From the NCBI RefSeq assembly GCF_030687395.1, contig NZ_CP117430.1, forward strand, positions 4,092,001 to 4,156,000: a stretch of DNA of 64,000 nt, in the 5' to 3' direction. The DNA is from Pseudomonas wuhanensis. GTDB taxonomy: Bacteria > Pseudomonadota > Gammaproteobacteria > Pseudomonadales > Pseudomonadaceae. Within the stretch, counting starts at the first letter, position 1; every line of letters starts with the position of its first letter. This document shows positions 26,797-35,936 of the stretch, piece by piece. A program made the position numbers and the translations under genes. The notes under the pieces were generated by a model. The model made no database searches, was not told where the DNA came from, and worked only from the letters and a program-made list of their open reading frames with translations.

Positions 26797-27159
26797 ATGT
26801 TCAAACCTACACCCAATCCGCCGATCACAGACCCGACATCCCCCTACGAATCCCTCGATTCAAAAAAGCTCCACGAAGCCGCCGAGCTCGCCCTCGACCA
26901 CTACCTCAACCCGGCCGCTCAGATCATGGCCTCCACCAACGAACCCGAGCCCATGTACCTCGCCAACCCGAAGTACAACACCGAATCCCTACTGGCCAAC
27001 GCCAGCGAAACACTCGGCTCGGCTACCGTCATGCTCAACAATTTCGCGGCGCTGCTGGAAACCTCACATCGCAAGACCCTGCTGGGCATTGCGCAAGTGG
27101 TCATGCTCGGTGAACTGGCGGTGAACCAGGCACTGGATCACGTCGAATTGAAGGAGTAA
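26797..27159 (+). CDS. DUF6124 (formerly DUF3077) family protein
   Basis: 120 residues from ATG 26797, preceded by the strong site CATGAGGAG. The sequence opens MFKPTPNPP, with later AAELALDHYL and NASETLGSATVMLNNFAALLE, matching the small Pseudomonas family DUF6124, of unknown function and often present in several copies per genome. Helical, acidic, no signal peptide. Its ribosome binding site is complementary to the upstream leader, so translation is probably gated. Confidence 0.75.
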   Translation: MFKPTPNPPITDPTSPYESLDSKKLHEAAELALDHYLNPAAQIMASTNEPEPMYLANPKYNTESLLANASETLGSATVMLNNFAALLETSHRKTLLGIAQVVMLGELAVNQALDHVELKE

Positions 27160-27167
27160 TCGTCGTG

Positions 27168-27201
27168 CCCTGTGGCGAGGGCGCATACCATCGCCACAGG
27201 G
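27168..27201. terminator. Hairpin after the DUF6124 gene
   Basis: CCCTGTGGCGA, 12-base loop, TCGCCACAGGG: an 11-bp perfect stem. Only a short AT stretch follows (AATATTCTC), so it is a weak terminator, or a solitary degenerate REP unit (its TGTGGCGAGGG is like the REP at 6216). Confidence 0.5.
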
Positions 27202-27318
27202 AATATTCTCAAAATCAGCGTCGCCCCGATCCGTATACAGACACTCTGCACCCGTAGAGTTACATGTCGGGTCGGACCTACCTATGCAAGCAGCGGGCTA
27301 GCGATGTATTTTTGGCCA

Positions 27319-27873
27319 ATGACCCTACATCGCAGTCTCATTTACGCATCGATACTCCTATGCACCGCTTGCGCAAAAACAGCAAGTATCCCGCCAGCCG
27401 ACCTGACACTGTCGTCTTTTGGGCCTGGACCAAATAATCTTTACACAATCATTTTCACGTCAAATATCGATTTATTGAACGCCTTCAACACCTACGAAAA
27501 CGCCAACCAATTAACGCCGATGTTGACCTGTTCTCTAGATAATGACTTGGACTTCTCGGTGGACCATTCCATCAACGTAAAAGCAGAGGGACGAGTGACC
27601 TCAGAGAGAAAAAACGAAACCAACCATACCTTTCTAGCAGATCTTGTTTTTTATCATACCAATCGGGATGGAACCCAACTTGATCTAAATAGCTATGACG
27701 TAATCAACCCACTCATTGCAGCCCAAACATCAATTCCTTGCAAGGTCCGCATAACGGCGTATGGGTACAAAGCCTATTACACCAACACCTTATTAATCCC
27801 ATCTGGAGAAAGCGCTGTTGGAACGGATCGGCGCCGAGAAGCGGTCGCTGATTGTGTCGAAGGCGCTGGCTGA
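27319..27873 (+). CDS. Putative lipoprotein with a probably non-native C-terminus
   Basis: 184 residues if started at ATG 27319; ATG 27304 is also possible and neither has a good ribosome binding site. The N-terminus (MTLHRSLIYASILLCTAC) looks like a signal peptide with a lipobox-like cysteine. The body is AT-rich and beta-rich, unlike the surrounding genes. From about codon 165 the frame enters DNA that codes in another frame for a different protein remnant (see 27812), so the last 20 or so residues (VGTDRRREAVADCVEGAG) are likely read-through after a recombination junction near 27811. Function unknown. Confidence 0.5.
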   Translation: MTLHRSLIYASILLCTACAKTASIPPADLTLSSFGPGPNNLYTIIFTSNIDLLNAFNTYENANQLTPMLTCSLDNDLDFSVDHSINVKAEGRVTSERKNETNHTFLADLVFYHTNRDGTQLDLNSYDVINPLIAAQTSIPCKVRITAYGYKAYYTNTLLIPSGESAVGTDRRREAVADCVEGAG

Positions 27874-28069
27874 CGCACTTGAAGTGCTGGGTGAACGCCA
27901 CGACTTCGAGGAGTGACAGGAGACGGCGTCGACATTCCCGATCAACCTTGCCTCAGCCACCACTGAAGAGCCCGCCCGCTTCGCCAGCATGTCGCGACCT
28001 GAAATCATTGTTAAGGAAAAGTGGTCGCGACAGCTTGAGGATTTCGCCAAGACCGGCATAGAACCTTAA
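27812..28069 (+). pseudogene. Remnant gene tail(s) fused to the lipoprotein gene
   Basis: One frame reads ALLERIGAEKRSLIVSKALA ... LGERHDFEE, TGA (27914-27916), then continues in frame with QETASTFPINLASATTEEPA ... RQLEDFAKTGIEP to TAA (28067-28069). Both parts look coding, yet the frame has no start and overlaps the lipoprotein reading frame on the same strand. Either two successive gene fragments or one gene with a stop. Product not recognised. Confidence 0.5.
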
Positions 28070-28092
28070 TGCTTACGCTGCACAAACGTGAT

Positions 28093-28419
28093 TCAAAATG
28101 GATCGTCAGGGAATGGGCCGACGAATGCCGCGCGAGCGTTCTCGTAAGATCTAAGCTCAGAAGTCCATTCAGCAAATGGCTTCAATTGGGTATTTAGTTC
28201 AGCAAAAGAGATTGCTTTTTTGGAATTCAAAACTCGGATCAATCGCTGAATTTCGTAATCGCTTTGGTCAAAGTTGTTCCAGAGTATTAAAGCATCGACT
28301 GCCAGCTTCACATGATCAATATCAGGCACCTCACGGGCATTTACGTCCAGTGAGTCGCGCAAAAAGCGATTGAGCAGTTCGATTGCGTCATCTGCGTCTT
28401 TGTCCGTTACTTGTTCCAC
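28093..28419 (-). CDS. Hypothetical protein
   Basis: 108 residues. Start set at GTG 28419 because AGAGGAG lies six bases upstream; the longer frame to 28497 has no such site. Acidic, helical protein (TDKDADDAIELLNRFLRDSL ... LAVDALILWNNFD). No membrane segment. Not recognised; lies within the tRNA-Pro proximal island-like region. Confidence 0.55.
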   Translation of the reverse strand: MEQVTDKDADDAIELLNRFLRDSLDVNAREVPDIDHVKLAVDALILWNNFDQSDYEIQRLIRVLNSKKAISFAELNTQLKPFAEWTSELRSYENARAAFVGPFPDDPF

Positions 28420-28539
28420 TGCTGACTCCTCTGGCTTCGACCTTTCACCTGTAATACCCCAAGCCAAACCAAATTGCCACCACCCCACGCTGCGCATCCG
28501 GTCACGGAGGGCGGCGCCTGAGCCGACTACGAGCGGGGC

Positions 28540-29064
28540 TTATTTCAGCTTGAGTTCTATTTTGAATAGAGTCTCAACCTCCTCAGCAAGGTTCAATGCT
28601 CTTTCCACGCACTCCGTTAAATCTTCTCTCGCTTTAGCCTCGGATCGTTTTGCAACGGCATGAAAATCTCCTAGGACATCTGCGTCGAGGGGCACCGGAT
28701 CATTAACACACATTCTGGAGTAATCGCGCTGCATATCCAAACGGTGATGTAAATCCTCAACTTGAAAACACTCATCGTAAAAACTCAGCAATTTTTTGGA
28801 AAGTGCTGCGCTGACGTACAGGTGAGAGTTTTGAAAGCTAAATTCGAAGGGAATCAGCTCAATCTGCTGCGTGGACCAATGATGAGTCACAAAAAGGTTA
28901 CGAACTTCATAGAATGCTTGATGCAACTCCCTTTGATATTGATGGACTGCGAGATTATTTGCCCGCTTTGCCTGAGCTGCTGACCGCCAAGAGAAAACAG
29001 CCGCAACGACGGATACCAAAAAAGCAAGTCCGGCTATTAAATTTGCCCACATTGGCGCATCCAC
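28540..29064 (-). CDS. Hypothetical membrane-anchored protein
   Basis: 174 residues if started at GTG 29064, which follows a GGAGGGAGGGGG purine tract; ATG 29052 is an alternative. One N-terminal membrane helix (ANLIAGLAFLVSVVAAVFSW) is followed by a helical cytoplasmic domain with conserved-looking HQYQRELHQAFYEVRNLFV and a C-terminal coiled-coil-like segment. The layout resembles small membrane-anchored accessory proteins of genomic islands. Function unknown. Confidence 0.55.
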   Translation of the reverse strand: MDAPMWANLIAGLAFLVSVVAAVFSWRSAAQAKRANNLAVHQYQRELHQAFYEVRNLFVTHHWSTQQIELIPFEFSFQNSHLYVSAALSKKLLSFYDECFQVEDLHHRLDMQRDYSRMCVNDPVPLDADVLGDFHAVAKRSEAKAREDLTECVERALNLAEEVETLFKIELKLK

Positions 29065-29147
29065 TACTGCCCCCTCCCTCCGGCCCAATTCCGGGTCGAA
29101 CACAAAGACACCCACTTTGACGAATCGCGCGAATCGAAAGCGCATCT

Positions 29148-29300
29148 CTACGGCGCGCCGGGCGCCTTCGTTTCATCAATCTGCAAATGCCGGGCTCCAC
29201 ACCCATTGCATGTGAAGACTTGCGCGTCGATGCCCTTGTCGTAATGCATATCGACCTCAGTGCCATGGCCGAATTTTTGGCAAACGAATTTCACGGTCAT
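29148..29300 (-). CDS. Small zinc-ribbon-like protein
   Basis: 50 residues. ATG 29300 with CTGGAG eight bases upstream. Reads MTVKFVCQKFGHGTEV ... AQVFTCNGCGARHLQIDE; cysteines at 7, 31 and 34 plus nearby histidines could bind zinc. No homologue recognised by name; similar tiny proteins occur on pseudomonad islands. Confidence 0.55.
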   Translation of the reverse strand: MTVKFVCQKFGHGTEVDMHYDKGIDAQVFTCNGCGARHLQIDETKAPGAP

Positions 29301-29404
29301 TGCTGTAACTCCAGCATCAGGTGAGACCTCATGTTAGTCCGGAATCGAAGAGGTAAAGCATCAATCACTCCACCGCTCGGGCATGACCCGGCATAGGACG
29401 CCCC

Positions 29405-29720
29405 ATGCCCACAGAAAACACACCGGCTGATCCATTCGGCCCGAACGGTCGCACCTTCCACATTCACTTGAGCGTTCGCGGTGCGCTGCGGGACGTCAGT
29501 AAGCGCCAGCTCAAAGGCATGTTCCGCTTCGAAGGTGGCCGTGAGTGCACCGCAGACGAGGCGAAAGATCACCTGCTTGAGGCGCTGGCCCAAGGGAAAG
29601 AAGTTCTGCCGTTCGGGCCCGTGCGAGGGTTTCGATTTCGCCGGCGGCGGCTGCCCAGGCCATGACAATCCGCCGACGCTGAATGCCCATAATCTGGTAT
29701 CGATGGAGAGTGCAGGATGA
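29405..29720 (+). pseudogene. Small gene with an apparent one-base frameshift near its 3' end
   Basis: ATG 29405 opens MPTENTPADPFGPNGRTFHI ... GKEVLPFG; the frame then gives an arginine-rich tail (PVRGFRFRRRRLPRP) and stops at 29665. The +1 frame across the GGGCCCG run at about 29618 instead gives GPCEGFDFAGGGCPGHDN, with two cysteines and ordinary composition, and runs to 29720. One extra base in the G/C run would explain it. The intact protein would be about 105 residues with a CxnC-GH C-terminus. No function recognised. Confidence 0.55.
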
Positions 29721-29741
29721 TCAGTCCTGCTTTTTGTTCCA

Positions 29742-30029
29742 TTATTCCATTCGTTTAACCGGGTCAGAAACAGCTTCGCCGCATTGGTCAGCGTATTTGT
29801 TTAGGAGGATCGAATAGTTCGCAGCGTCATTATCGATATCTTTCATCATCGACTTGATTGCCATTTCTGTTCTGGCGCGAGTCAGCTTCTCGCTGGTGAG
29901 AGCTTTCGAGTAATCCAAGGCACTATCCGCGGCTTTGCTACTCCGCTCAGCTAATTCCGGTTTCTGAGCCTCAAGAATTTTTGCTGAAATCACATAGAAC
30001 CCGGCGCACTCAGCCAGCTGAGAGCATGA
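29742..30029 (-). pseudogene. C-terminal remnant of a small helical protein
   Basis: An open frame runs from 30269 to 29742, but only its end (from SQLAECAGFYVISAKILEAQ through LNKYADQCGEAV) has native character; the first 80 codons are the antisense shadow of another remnant (30030-30266). The real part has two cysteines and a helical, secreted-protein look, but no signal peptide remains. Truncated at about 30028. Confidence 0.5.
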
Positions 30030-30266
30030 CCGCACTCGAAAAGCGCTACCCGCGAGTCGTTCACCAAGAAGCTGAAGCGGATCTGCCAGAGGCTGGACGA
30101 GGCATCGACCCGCACTATCGCTCACAAAGACTTCTTCAGCAAAGCAGCAACGTCCCAGATAGGCAAAAAGCTCAGAACCGACAACACTCGAACGATAGGA
30201 AAAGCGTTGCTTAATCGCCAACCCGGAAACGCTATCGTGCACGCGAACGAGACTGCTCATTACTAG
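30030..30266 (+). pseudogene. C-terminal remnant of a basic protein next to tRNA-Pro
   Basis: 79 codons directly after an in-frame TGA, reading SATRESFTKKLKRICQRLDE ... SKAATSQIGKKLRTDN ... GKALLNRQPG ... to TAG. Lysine/arginine-rich and clearly codon-biased, but with no start. Meets the opposite-strand remnant 29742-30029 exactly at about 30028, so the two were joined by a deletion or insertion. Not identified; the position beside a tRNA suggests a mobile-element origin. Confidence 0.5.
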
Positions 30267-30401
30267 CAAGGAATCAAATAGACACCCACCCGCTGTACGC
30301 TCTGCTGGCGGGGCAATTTTTTCGGTGGGGTAAAAGGTGGGGTAAATTCATAAATGAAAAAGGCCGGCGCTTTCACTGCCGACCTAAGTCATTGAAAAAT
30401 A

Positions 30402-30478
30402 TGGTCGGGACGGAGTGATTCGAACACTCGACCCCTAGCACCCCATGCTAGTGCGCTACCGGACTGCGCTACGCCCCG
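30402..30478 (-). tRNA. tRNA-Pro(GGG)
   Basis: 77 nt on the minus strand, 5' CGGGGCGTAGCGCAG, acceptor stem pairing with CGTCCCG before A and encoded CCA. Anticodon loop ATGGGGT gives GGG. Its 3' end faces the remnant-rich region 26-30.3 kb, the side where tRNA-targeting elements insert; TGGGGTAAAAGGTGGGGTAAATTC-like sequence sits just beyond it (30330-30353). Confidence 0.95.
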
Positions 30479-30567
30479 ACTAGGCGTTGATTTTGTCCCT
30501 CATCTCGAGGAACGCTCAAGAATATATCGCAAGCTTTTGAAAACTGGAAGTATTTAAAAGCAGGAAT

Positions 30568-30924
30568 TTATTTTTTGAGTACCACCAGAACATCTTCGAG
30601 CTCGGCGATCATCTGGCGGATCATTTGTTTGTATTGGGTGGTGTCGTCTTTGGCCTCATCGCCGGACAAACGCAAGCGTGCGCCGCCGATGGTAAACCCC
30701 TGATCGTAAAGAAGCGCGCGGATCTGCCGGATCATCAGCACGTCCTGGCGCTGATAATACCGGCGGTTTCCGCGGCGTTTGACGGGGTTGAGTTGAGGAA
30801 ACTCCTGCTCCCAGTAGCGCAGTACGTGCGGTTTTACGGCACATAGCTCGCTGACTTCACCAATGGTGAAGTAGCGTTTGCCCGGGATGACGGGTAGTTC
30901 GTCGTTATGACTTGGTTCCAGCAT
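30568..30924 (-). CDS. MerR family transcriptional regulator, ihfA-linked
   Basis: 118 residues from ATG 30924, which overlaps the last 20 bases of ihfA (GAGG just upstream; a TTG three codons earlier is rejected). The winged-helix MerR domain reads [26 protein letters not shown], followed by [10 protein letters not shown] and a C-terminal helix. This small MerR protein follows ihfA in most gamma-proteobacterial pheST operons; its target is not known. Confidence 0.88.
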   Translation of the reverse strand: MLEPSHNDELPVIPGKRYFTIGEVSELCAVKPHVLRYWEQEFPQLNPVKRRGNRRYYQRQDVLMIRQIRALLYDQGFTIGGARLRLSGDEAKDDTTQYKQMIRQMIAELEDVLVVLKK

Positions 30925-31207
30925 AAGCCTCAACTCGGGCCTTCAACTTCTGCCCTGGACGAAAGGTGACCACACGGCGAGCCGTGATCGGGATTTCTTC
31001 TCCCGTTTTCGGATTGCGGCCAGGCCGCTGGCGTTTGTCCCGAAGGTCGAAATTGCCGAAACCGGACAATTTGACTTGTTCGTTGTCTTCAAGAGCGTGC
31101 CTGATTTCTTCAAAAAACAGTTCGACCAATTCCTTGGCCTCCCGCTTGTTCAGGCCCAGCTCTTCATACAGACGTTCCGCCATCTCAGCTTTCGTCAAAG
31201 CCCCCAT
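30905..31207 (-). CDS. ihfA: Integration host factor subunit alpha
   Basis: 100 residues, the usual length. The sequence opens [20 protein letters not shown] and carries the DNA-arm signature [21 protein letters not shown] with the intercalating proline. Heterodimer partner of IhfB; bends DNA at IHF sites. Begins three bases after the pheT stop and overlaps the MerR gene downstream. Confidence 0.97.
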   Translation of the reverse strand: MGALTKAEMAERLYEELGLNKREAKELVELFFEEIRHALEDNEQVKLSGFGNFDLRDKRQRPGRNPKTGEEIPITARRVVTFRPGQKLKARVEAYAGTKS

Positions 31208-31210
31208 ACG

Positions 31211-33592
31211 TCACTTCCTTAACGTGGCGTTCAACCTTTGTTCGAGCGAGGTGAGGATGTTTTGCGTCGTGGTATTCACCTCATCGTCATTAAGAGTGCG
31301 CGATGGATGCTGCCAGGTCAAGCCAACTGCAAGGCTTTTTCTATGCGGATCAATACCTTTACCCTGATACACGTCAAATAGCCTGAGGTCTGTCAGCCAT
31401 TCACCTGCATTTTCACGGATTACGTCCAGTACGGCAGCGGCCGCAACGTCTTTGTCCGCCAGCAGTGCAAGGTCACGACGCACTTCAGGAAAGCGCGATA
31501 ACTCCTGGAATTTAGGCATTTTGCCCAACGCCACTTCGGCCAGAACCAGCTCGAATACGAAGACCGGACGGTCGAGACCGAGGGTTTTCGACAATTCAGG
31601 GTGGATCGCGCCAACGAAACCTACCAAACGGCCTTCACGTTCGATGCGCGCGGTTTGACCCGGGTGCAATGCCGGGTGTTTGCCCGGCACGAACGTGAAC
31701 GAGTCCAGTGCGCCGGCGAAGCCCAGTACCGCTTCCACATCGGCTTTGACGTCGAAGAAATCCACGACATCGCGACCTTGTGCCCAGCCTTCCGGCAGAC
31801 GGCTACCGCACACCACACCCGCCAGCATCGGCTCTTGCTTCAGGCCTTCCAGCTGACCGACGAAGCGCAGGCCGCTTTCGAACAGGCGGACGCGATCTTG
31901 TTGACGGTTCAGGTTGTGCTGAAGCGCCTTGACCAGGCCAGGCCACAGGGACGAACGCATGGCAGCCATGTCGTTGGAAATCGGATTGGCCAGCAGCAGC
32001 GGCTCGACACCCGGATTAAACAACTCGAACTGTTTCGGATCGATGAAGCTGTAAGTAATCGCTTCCTGATAACCACGAGCCACCAGCAGACGACGCAGCT
32101 CAGGCAGATCGCTGCGCGCTTCAGCCTTGGCTTGCGGCGCCAGACGGGCTTGCGGGTAGCGAACCGGCAGACGGTTGTAACCGTACAGACGGGCCAGCTC
32201 TTCGATCAGGTCGACTTCCAGGCTGATATCGAAACGGAAGCTTGGCACTTCAACGCGCCACTGCCCTGCCCCATCGGCAGAAATGGTCAGGCCCAAGGCG
32301 CTGAGCAGACGCTCGACTTCGGCCGAATCCATTTCCATGCCCAGCATTTGGGTGATGCGCTGGGCACGCAGAGTGATCGGTGCGATCGACGGCAGGTGCT
32401 GTTCGCTAACGGTCTCGATGATCGGACCCGCTTCGCCACCGGTGATTTCCAGCAGCAGGCCAGTGGCGCGCTCCATGGCTTCACGGGCCAGCTTCCAGTC
32501 CACGCCACGCTCGTAGCGGTGCGAGGCATCGGTGTGCAGGCCGTAGGAACGAGCCTTGCCAGCGACGGCAATCTGGTCGAAGAACGCGCTTTCCAGGAAA
32601 ATATCGCGAGTGATCGCGGTGTTGACGCCGCTATGCTCGCCACCCATGACGCCGGCGATAGCCAAGGCGCGGGTGTGGTCGGCGATCACCAGCGTATCGC
32701 TACGCAGGCTGACTTCCTGACCGTCGAGAAGCACCAGCTTCTCGCCATCTTCGGCCATGCGCACGCGGATGCCGCCATTGATTTCTGCGAGATCGAATGC
32801 GTGCAGCGGTTGACCCAGTTCCAGCATCACGTAGTTGGTGATGTCGACGGCGGCGTCGATGCTGCGCACGTCGGCGCGACGCAGGCGCTCAACCATCCAC
32901 AGCGGCGTAGGCTTGGACAGGTCAACGTTACGGATCACGCGACCCAGGTAACGCGGGCAAGCATTTGGCGCCAGCACTTCAATCGAGCGCGCTTCGTCGT
33001 GCACGGCAGGAACGCTGGCAATTGCCGGACGCACCACCGGGGCGGCGTAAAGCGCACCGACTTCGCGGGCCAGACCGGCCAGGGACAGGCAGTCGCCGCG
33101 GTTCGGGGTCAGGTCGACCTCGATGCTGGCGTCTTCCAGGTTCAGGTATTCACGAATGTCCTGACCGACCGGCGCATCGGCCGGCAATTCCATCAGGCCA
33201 TCGTTGCCTTCGCCAATTTGCAGCTCGGCCTGGGAACACAGCATGCCGTTGGATTCAACGCCACGCAGCTTGGCTTTCTTGATTTTGAAGTCGCCCGGCA
33301 GTTCGGCACCGATCATGGCGAACGGGATCTTCAGGCCCGGGCGCACGTTTGGCGCGCCGCACACAACCTGGAAGGTCTCCGTGCCACTGCTGACCTGGCA
33401 AACGCGCAGCTTGTCGGCGTCCGGGTGCTGCTCGGTGCTCAGCACCTCGCCCACCACCACGCCACTGAATTCACCGGCGGCCGGCGTAACGCTATCGACC
33501 TCAAGACCGGCCATCGACAGACGAGCAACCAGCTCGTCGCGATTTACCTGCGGGCTTACCCAGCCACGCAGCCATTGTTCACTGAATTTCAT
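31211..33592 (-). CDS. pheT: Phenylalanine-tRNA ligase beta subunit
   Basis: 793 residues, the bacterial length. N-terminal tRNA-binding (EMAP-like) domain at about 40-150 (VVVGEVLSTEQHPDADKLRVC), B3/B4 editing domain in the middle, B5 and catalytic-like core, and C-terminal ferredoxin-fold anticodon-binding domain (about 700-793). Forms the alpha2-beta2 enzyme with PheS, whose gene lies 26 bp upstream. Confidence 0.98.
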   Translation of the reverse strand: MKFSEQWLRGWVSPQVNRDELVARLSMAGLEVDSVTPAAGEFSGVVVGEVLSTEQHPDADKLRVCQVSSGTETFQVVCGAPNVRPGLKIPFAMIGAELPGDFKIKKAKLRGVESNGMLCSQAELQIGEGNDGLMELPADAPVGQDIREYLNLEDASIEVDLTPNRGDCLSLAGLAREVGALYAAPVVRPAIASVPAVHDEARSIEVLAPNACPRYLGRVIRNVDLSKPTPLWMVERLRRADVRSIDAAVDITNYVMLELGQPLHAFDLAEINGGIRVRMAEDGEKLVLLDGQEVSLRSDTLVIADHTRALAIAGVMGGEHSGVNTAITRDIFLESAFFDQIAVAGKARSYGLHTDASHRYERGVDWKLAREAMERATGLLLEITGGEAGPIIETVSEQHLPSIAPITLRAQRITQMLGMEMDSAEVERLLSALGLTISADGAGQWRVEVPSFRFDISLEVDLIEELARLYGYNRLPVRYPQARLAPQAKAEARSDLPELRRLLVARGYQEAITYSFIDPKQFELFNPGVEPLLLANPISNDMAAMRSSLWPGLVKALQHNLNRQQDRVRLFESGLRFVGQLEGLKQEPMLAGVVCGSRLPEGWAQGRDVVDFFDVKADVEAVLGFAGALDSFTFVPGKHPALHPGQTARIEREGRLVGFVGAIHPELSKTLGLDRPVFVFELVLAEVALGKMPKFQELSRFPEVRRDLALLADKDVAAAAVLDVIRENAGEWLTDLRLFDVYQGKGIDPHRKSLAVGLTWQHPSRTLNDDEVNTTTQNILTSLEQRLNATLRK

Positions 33593-33618
33593 CCTGCTCT
33601 CCTAAGAATTCGTTACGA

Positions 33619-34686
<1,068 letters not shown>

Positions 34687-34744
34687 TTTATGACGTTTAA
34701 CACCTGGCCCCACAGAGGTGAGGCCGGGTGACTGTCGGGGGTAC

Positions 34745-35101
34745 TTAAGCCAAGGTGGCTTTAGCTTTCTCGACAATCGCAGCAAACGCCGCTTTTTCGT
34801 TCACTGCCAGATCAGCCAGAACCTTACGGTCGATCTCGATGGACGCTTTTTTCAGGCCGGCGATGAAACGGCTGTAGGACAGACCGTTGATACGTGCACC
34901 AGCGTTGATACGAGCGATCCACAGAGCGCGGAACTGACGTTTTTTCTGACGACGGTCACGGTAGGCGTATTGGCCTGCCTTGATTACCGCTTGCTTGGCA
35001 ACACGGAATACGCGCGAGCGAGCGCCGTAGTAGCCTTTAGCAAGTTTCAGAATTTTTTTGTGACGTTTACGGGCAATGACGCCACGCTTTACACGAGCCA
35101 T
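34745..35101 (-). CDS. rplT: Large ribosomal subunit protein bL20
   Basis: 118 residues, standard length, opening [26 protein letters not shown], with [18 protein letters not shown] in the middle. Binds 23S rRNA early in 50S assembly; in other bacteria it also represses its own operon. Follows rpmI by 28 bp. Confidence 0.98.
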   Translation of the reverse strand: MARVKRGVIARKRHKKILKLAKGYYGARSRVFRVAKQAVIKAGQYAYRDRRQKKRQFRALWIARINAGARINGLSYSRFIAGLKKASIEIDRKVLADLAVNEKAAFAAIVEKAKATLA

Positions 35102-35129
35102 GAGTTACTTCCTCTATTCTTGACTAAAA

Positions 35130-35324
35130 TTAACGAAGGCGCAGCATGCGCTCGACTTTTGCCACGTCAGACGGATGCAGCAAGCTGCTACCGCGCAGTT
35201 GACGCTTACGCTTGGTCGACATTTTAGTCAGGATGTGGCTCTTGAAAGCGTGCTTGTGCTTGATACCGTTAGCAGTTTTCAAAAACCGCTTAGCAGCACC
35301 ACTTTTAGTTTTCATTTTTGGCAT
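35130..35324 (-). CDS. rpmI: Large ribosomal subunit protein bL35
   Basis: 64 residues, standard length, [20 protein letters not shown]. Between infC and rplT as in most bacteria. Confidence 0.98.
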   Translation of the reverse strand: MPKMKTKSGAAKRFLKTANGIKHKHAFKSHILTKMSTKRKRQLRGSSLLHPSDVAKVERMLRLR

Positions 35325-35384
35325 GTTCGGATACTCCGCATTCAGTTGATAAACATAATCAGAAGGCCTGCCGTGCCCTATTGA

Positions 35385-35936
35385 TTACTTCTTCTTTTTC
35401 GGGGCGATGACCATGATCAGCTGGCGTCCTTCCATCTTAGGATGCTGTTCGACCGAACCGTACTCGAGCAAGTCACCTTCAACTCGCTTGAGGAGTTCCA
35501 TCCCCAGCTCCTGGTGGGCCATCTCACGGCCGCGGAATCGCAAGGATACCTTGGCCCTGTCCCCATCACTCAGGAAACGTACCAGGTTGCGCAGTTTTAC
35601 CTGGTAATCCCCTTCCTCCGTCCCTGGACGAAACTTGATTTCTTTAACCTGAATCTGCTTCTGGTTTTTCTTGGCCGCGGCAATCTGCTTCTTCTTCTCG
35701 AAGATCGATTTGCCGTAGTCCATCAGTTTGCAAACAGGGGGTACTGCATCGGCGGAAATTTCCACCAAATCCAGTTTGGCCTCTTCAGCCTTAAGAAGCG
35801 CGTCTTCAATTGACACAATCCCAAGCTGTTCACCTTCAGCCCCAATTAACCGAACCTCGCGTGCCGAGATATTCTCGTTGATCGGGGCTTTCGGTGCAGC
35901 TCGTTTATCTTGTCTCATTTCACGCTTAATAGTAAT
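35385..35936 (-). CDS. infC: Translation initiation factor IF-3 with a non-canonical ATT start
   Basis: 183 residues if started at ATT 35936, which overlaps the last base of the thrS TAA stop. The protein then reads [20 protein letters not shown] after the start, as in other pseudomonads. A second ATT at 35930 has better spacing (GGAG eight bases upstream), and ATG 35918 gives only 177 residues. The rare AUU start is the known self-limiting device of infC: IF3 rejects non-AUG starts and so represses its own synthesis. N domain, lysine-rich linker ([15 protein letters not shown]) and C domain are all present. Confidence 0.95.
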   Translation of the reverse strand: MTIKREMRQDKRAAPKAPINENISAREVRLIGAEGEQLGIVSIEDALLKAEEAKLDLVEISADAVPPVCKLMDYGKSIFEKKKQIAAAKKNQKQIQVKEIKFRPGTEEGDYQVKLRNLVRFLSDGDRAKVSLRFRGREMAHQELGMELLKRVEGDLLEYGSVEQHPKMEGRQLIMVIAPKKKK

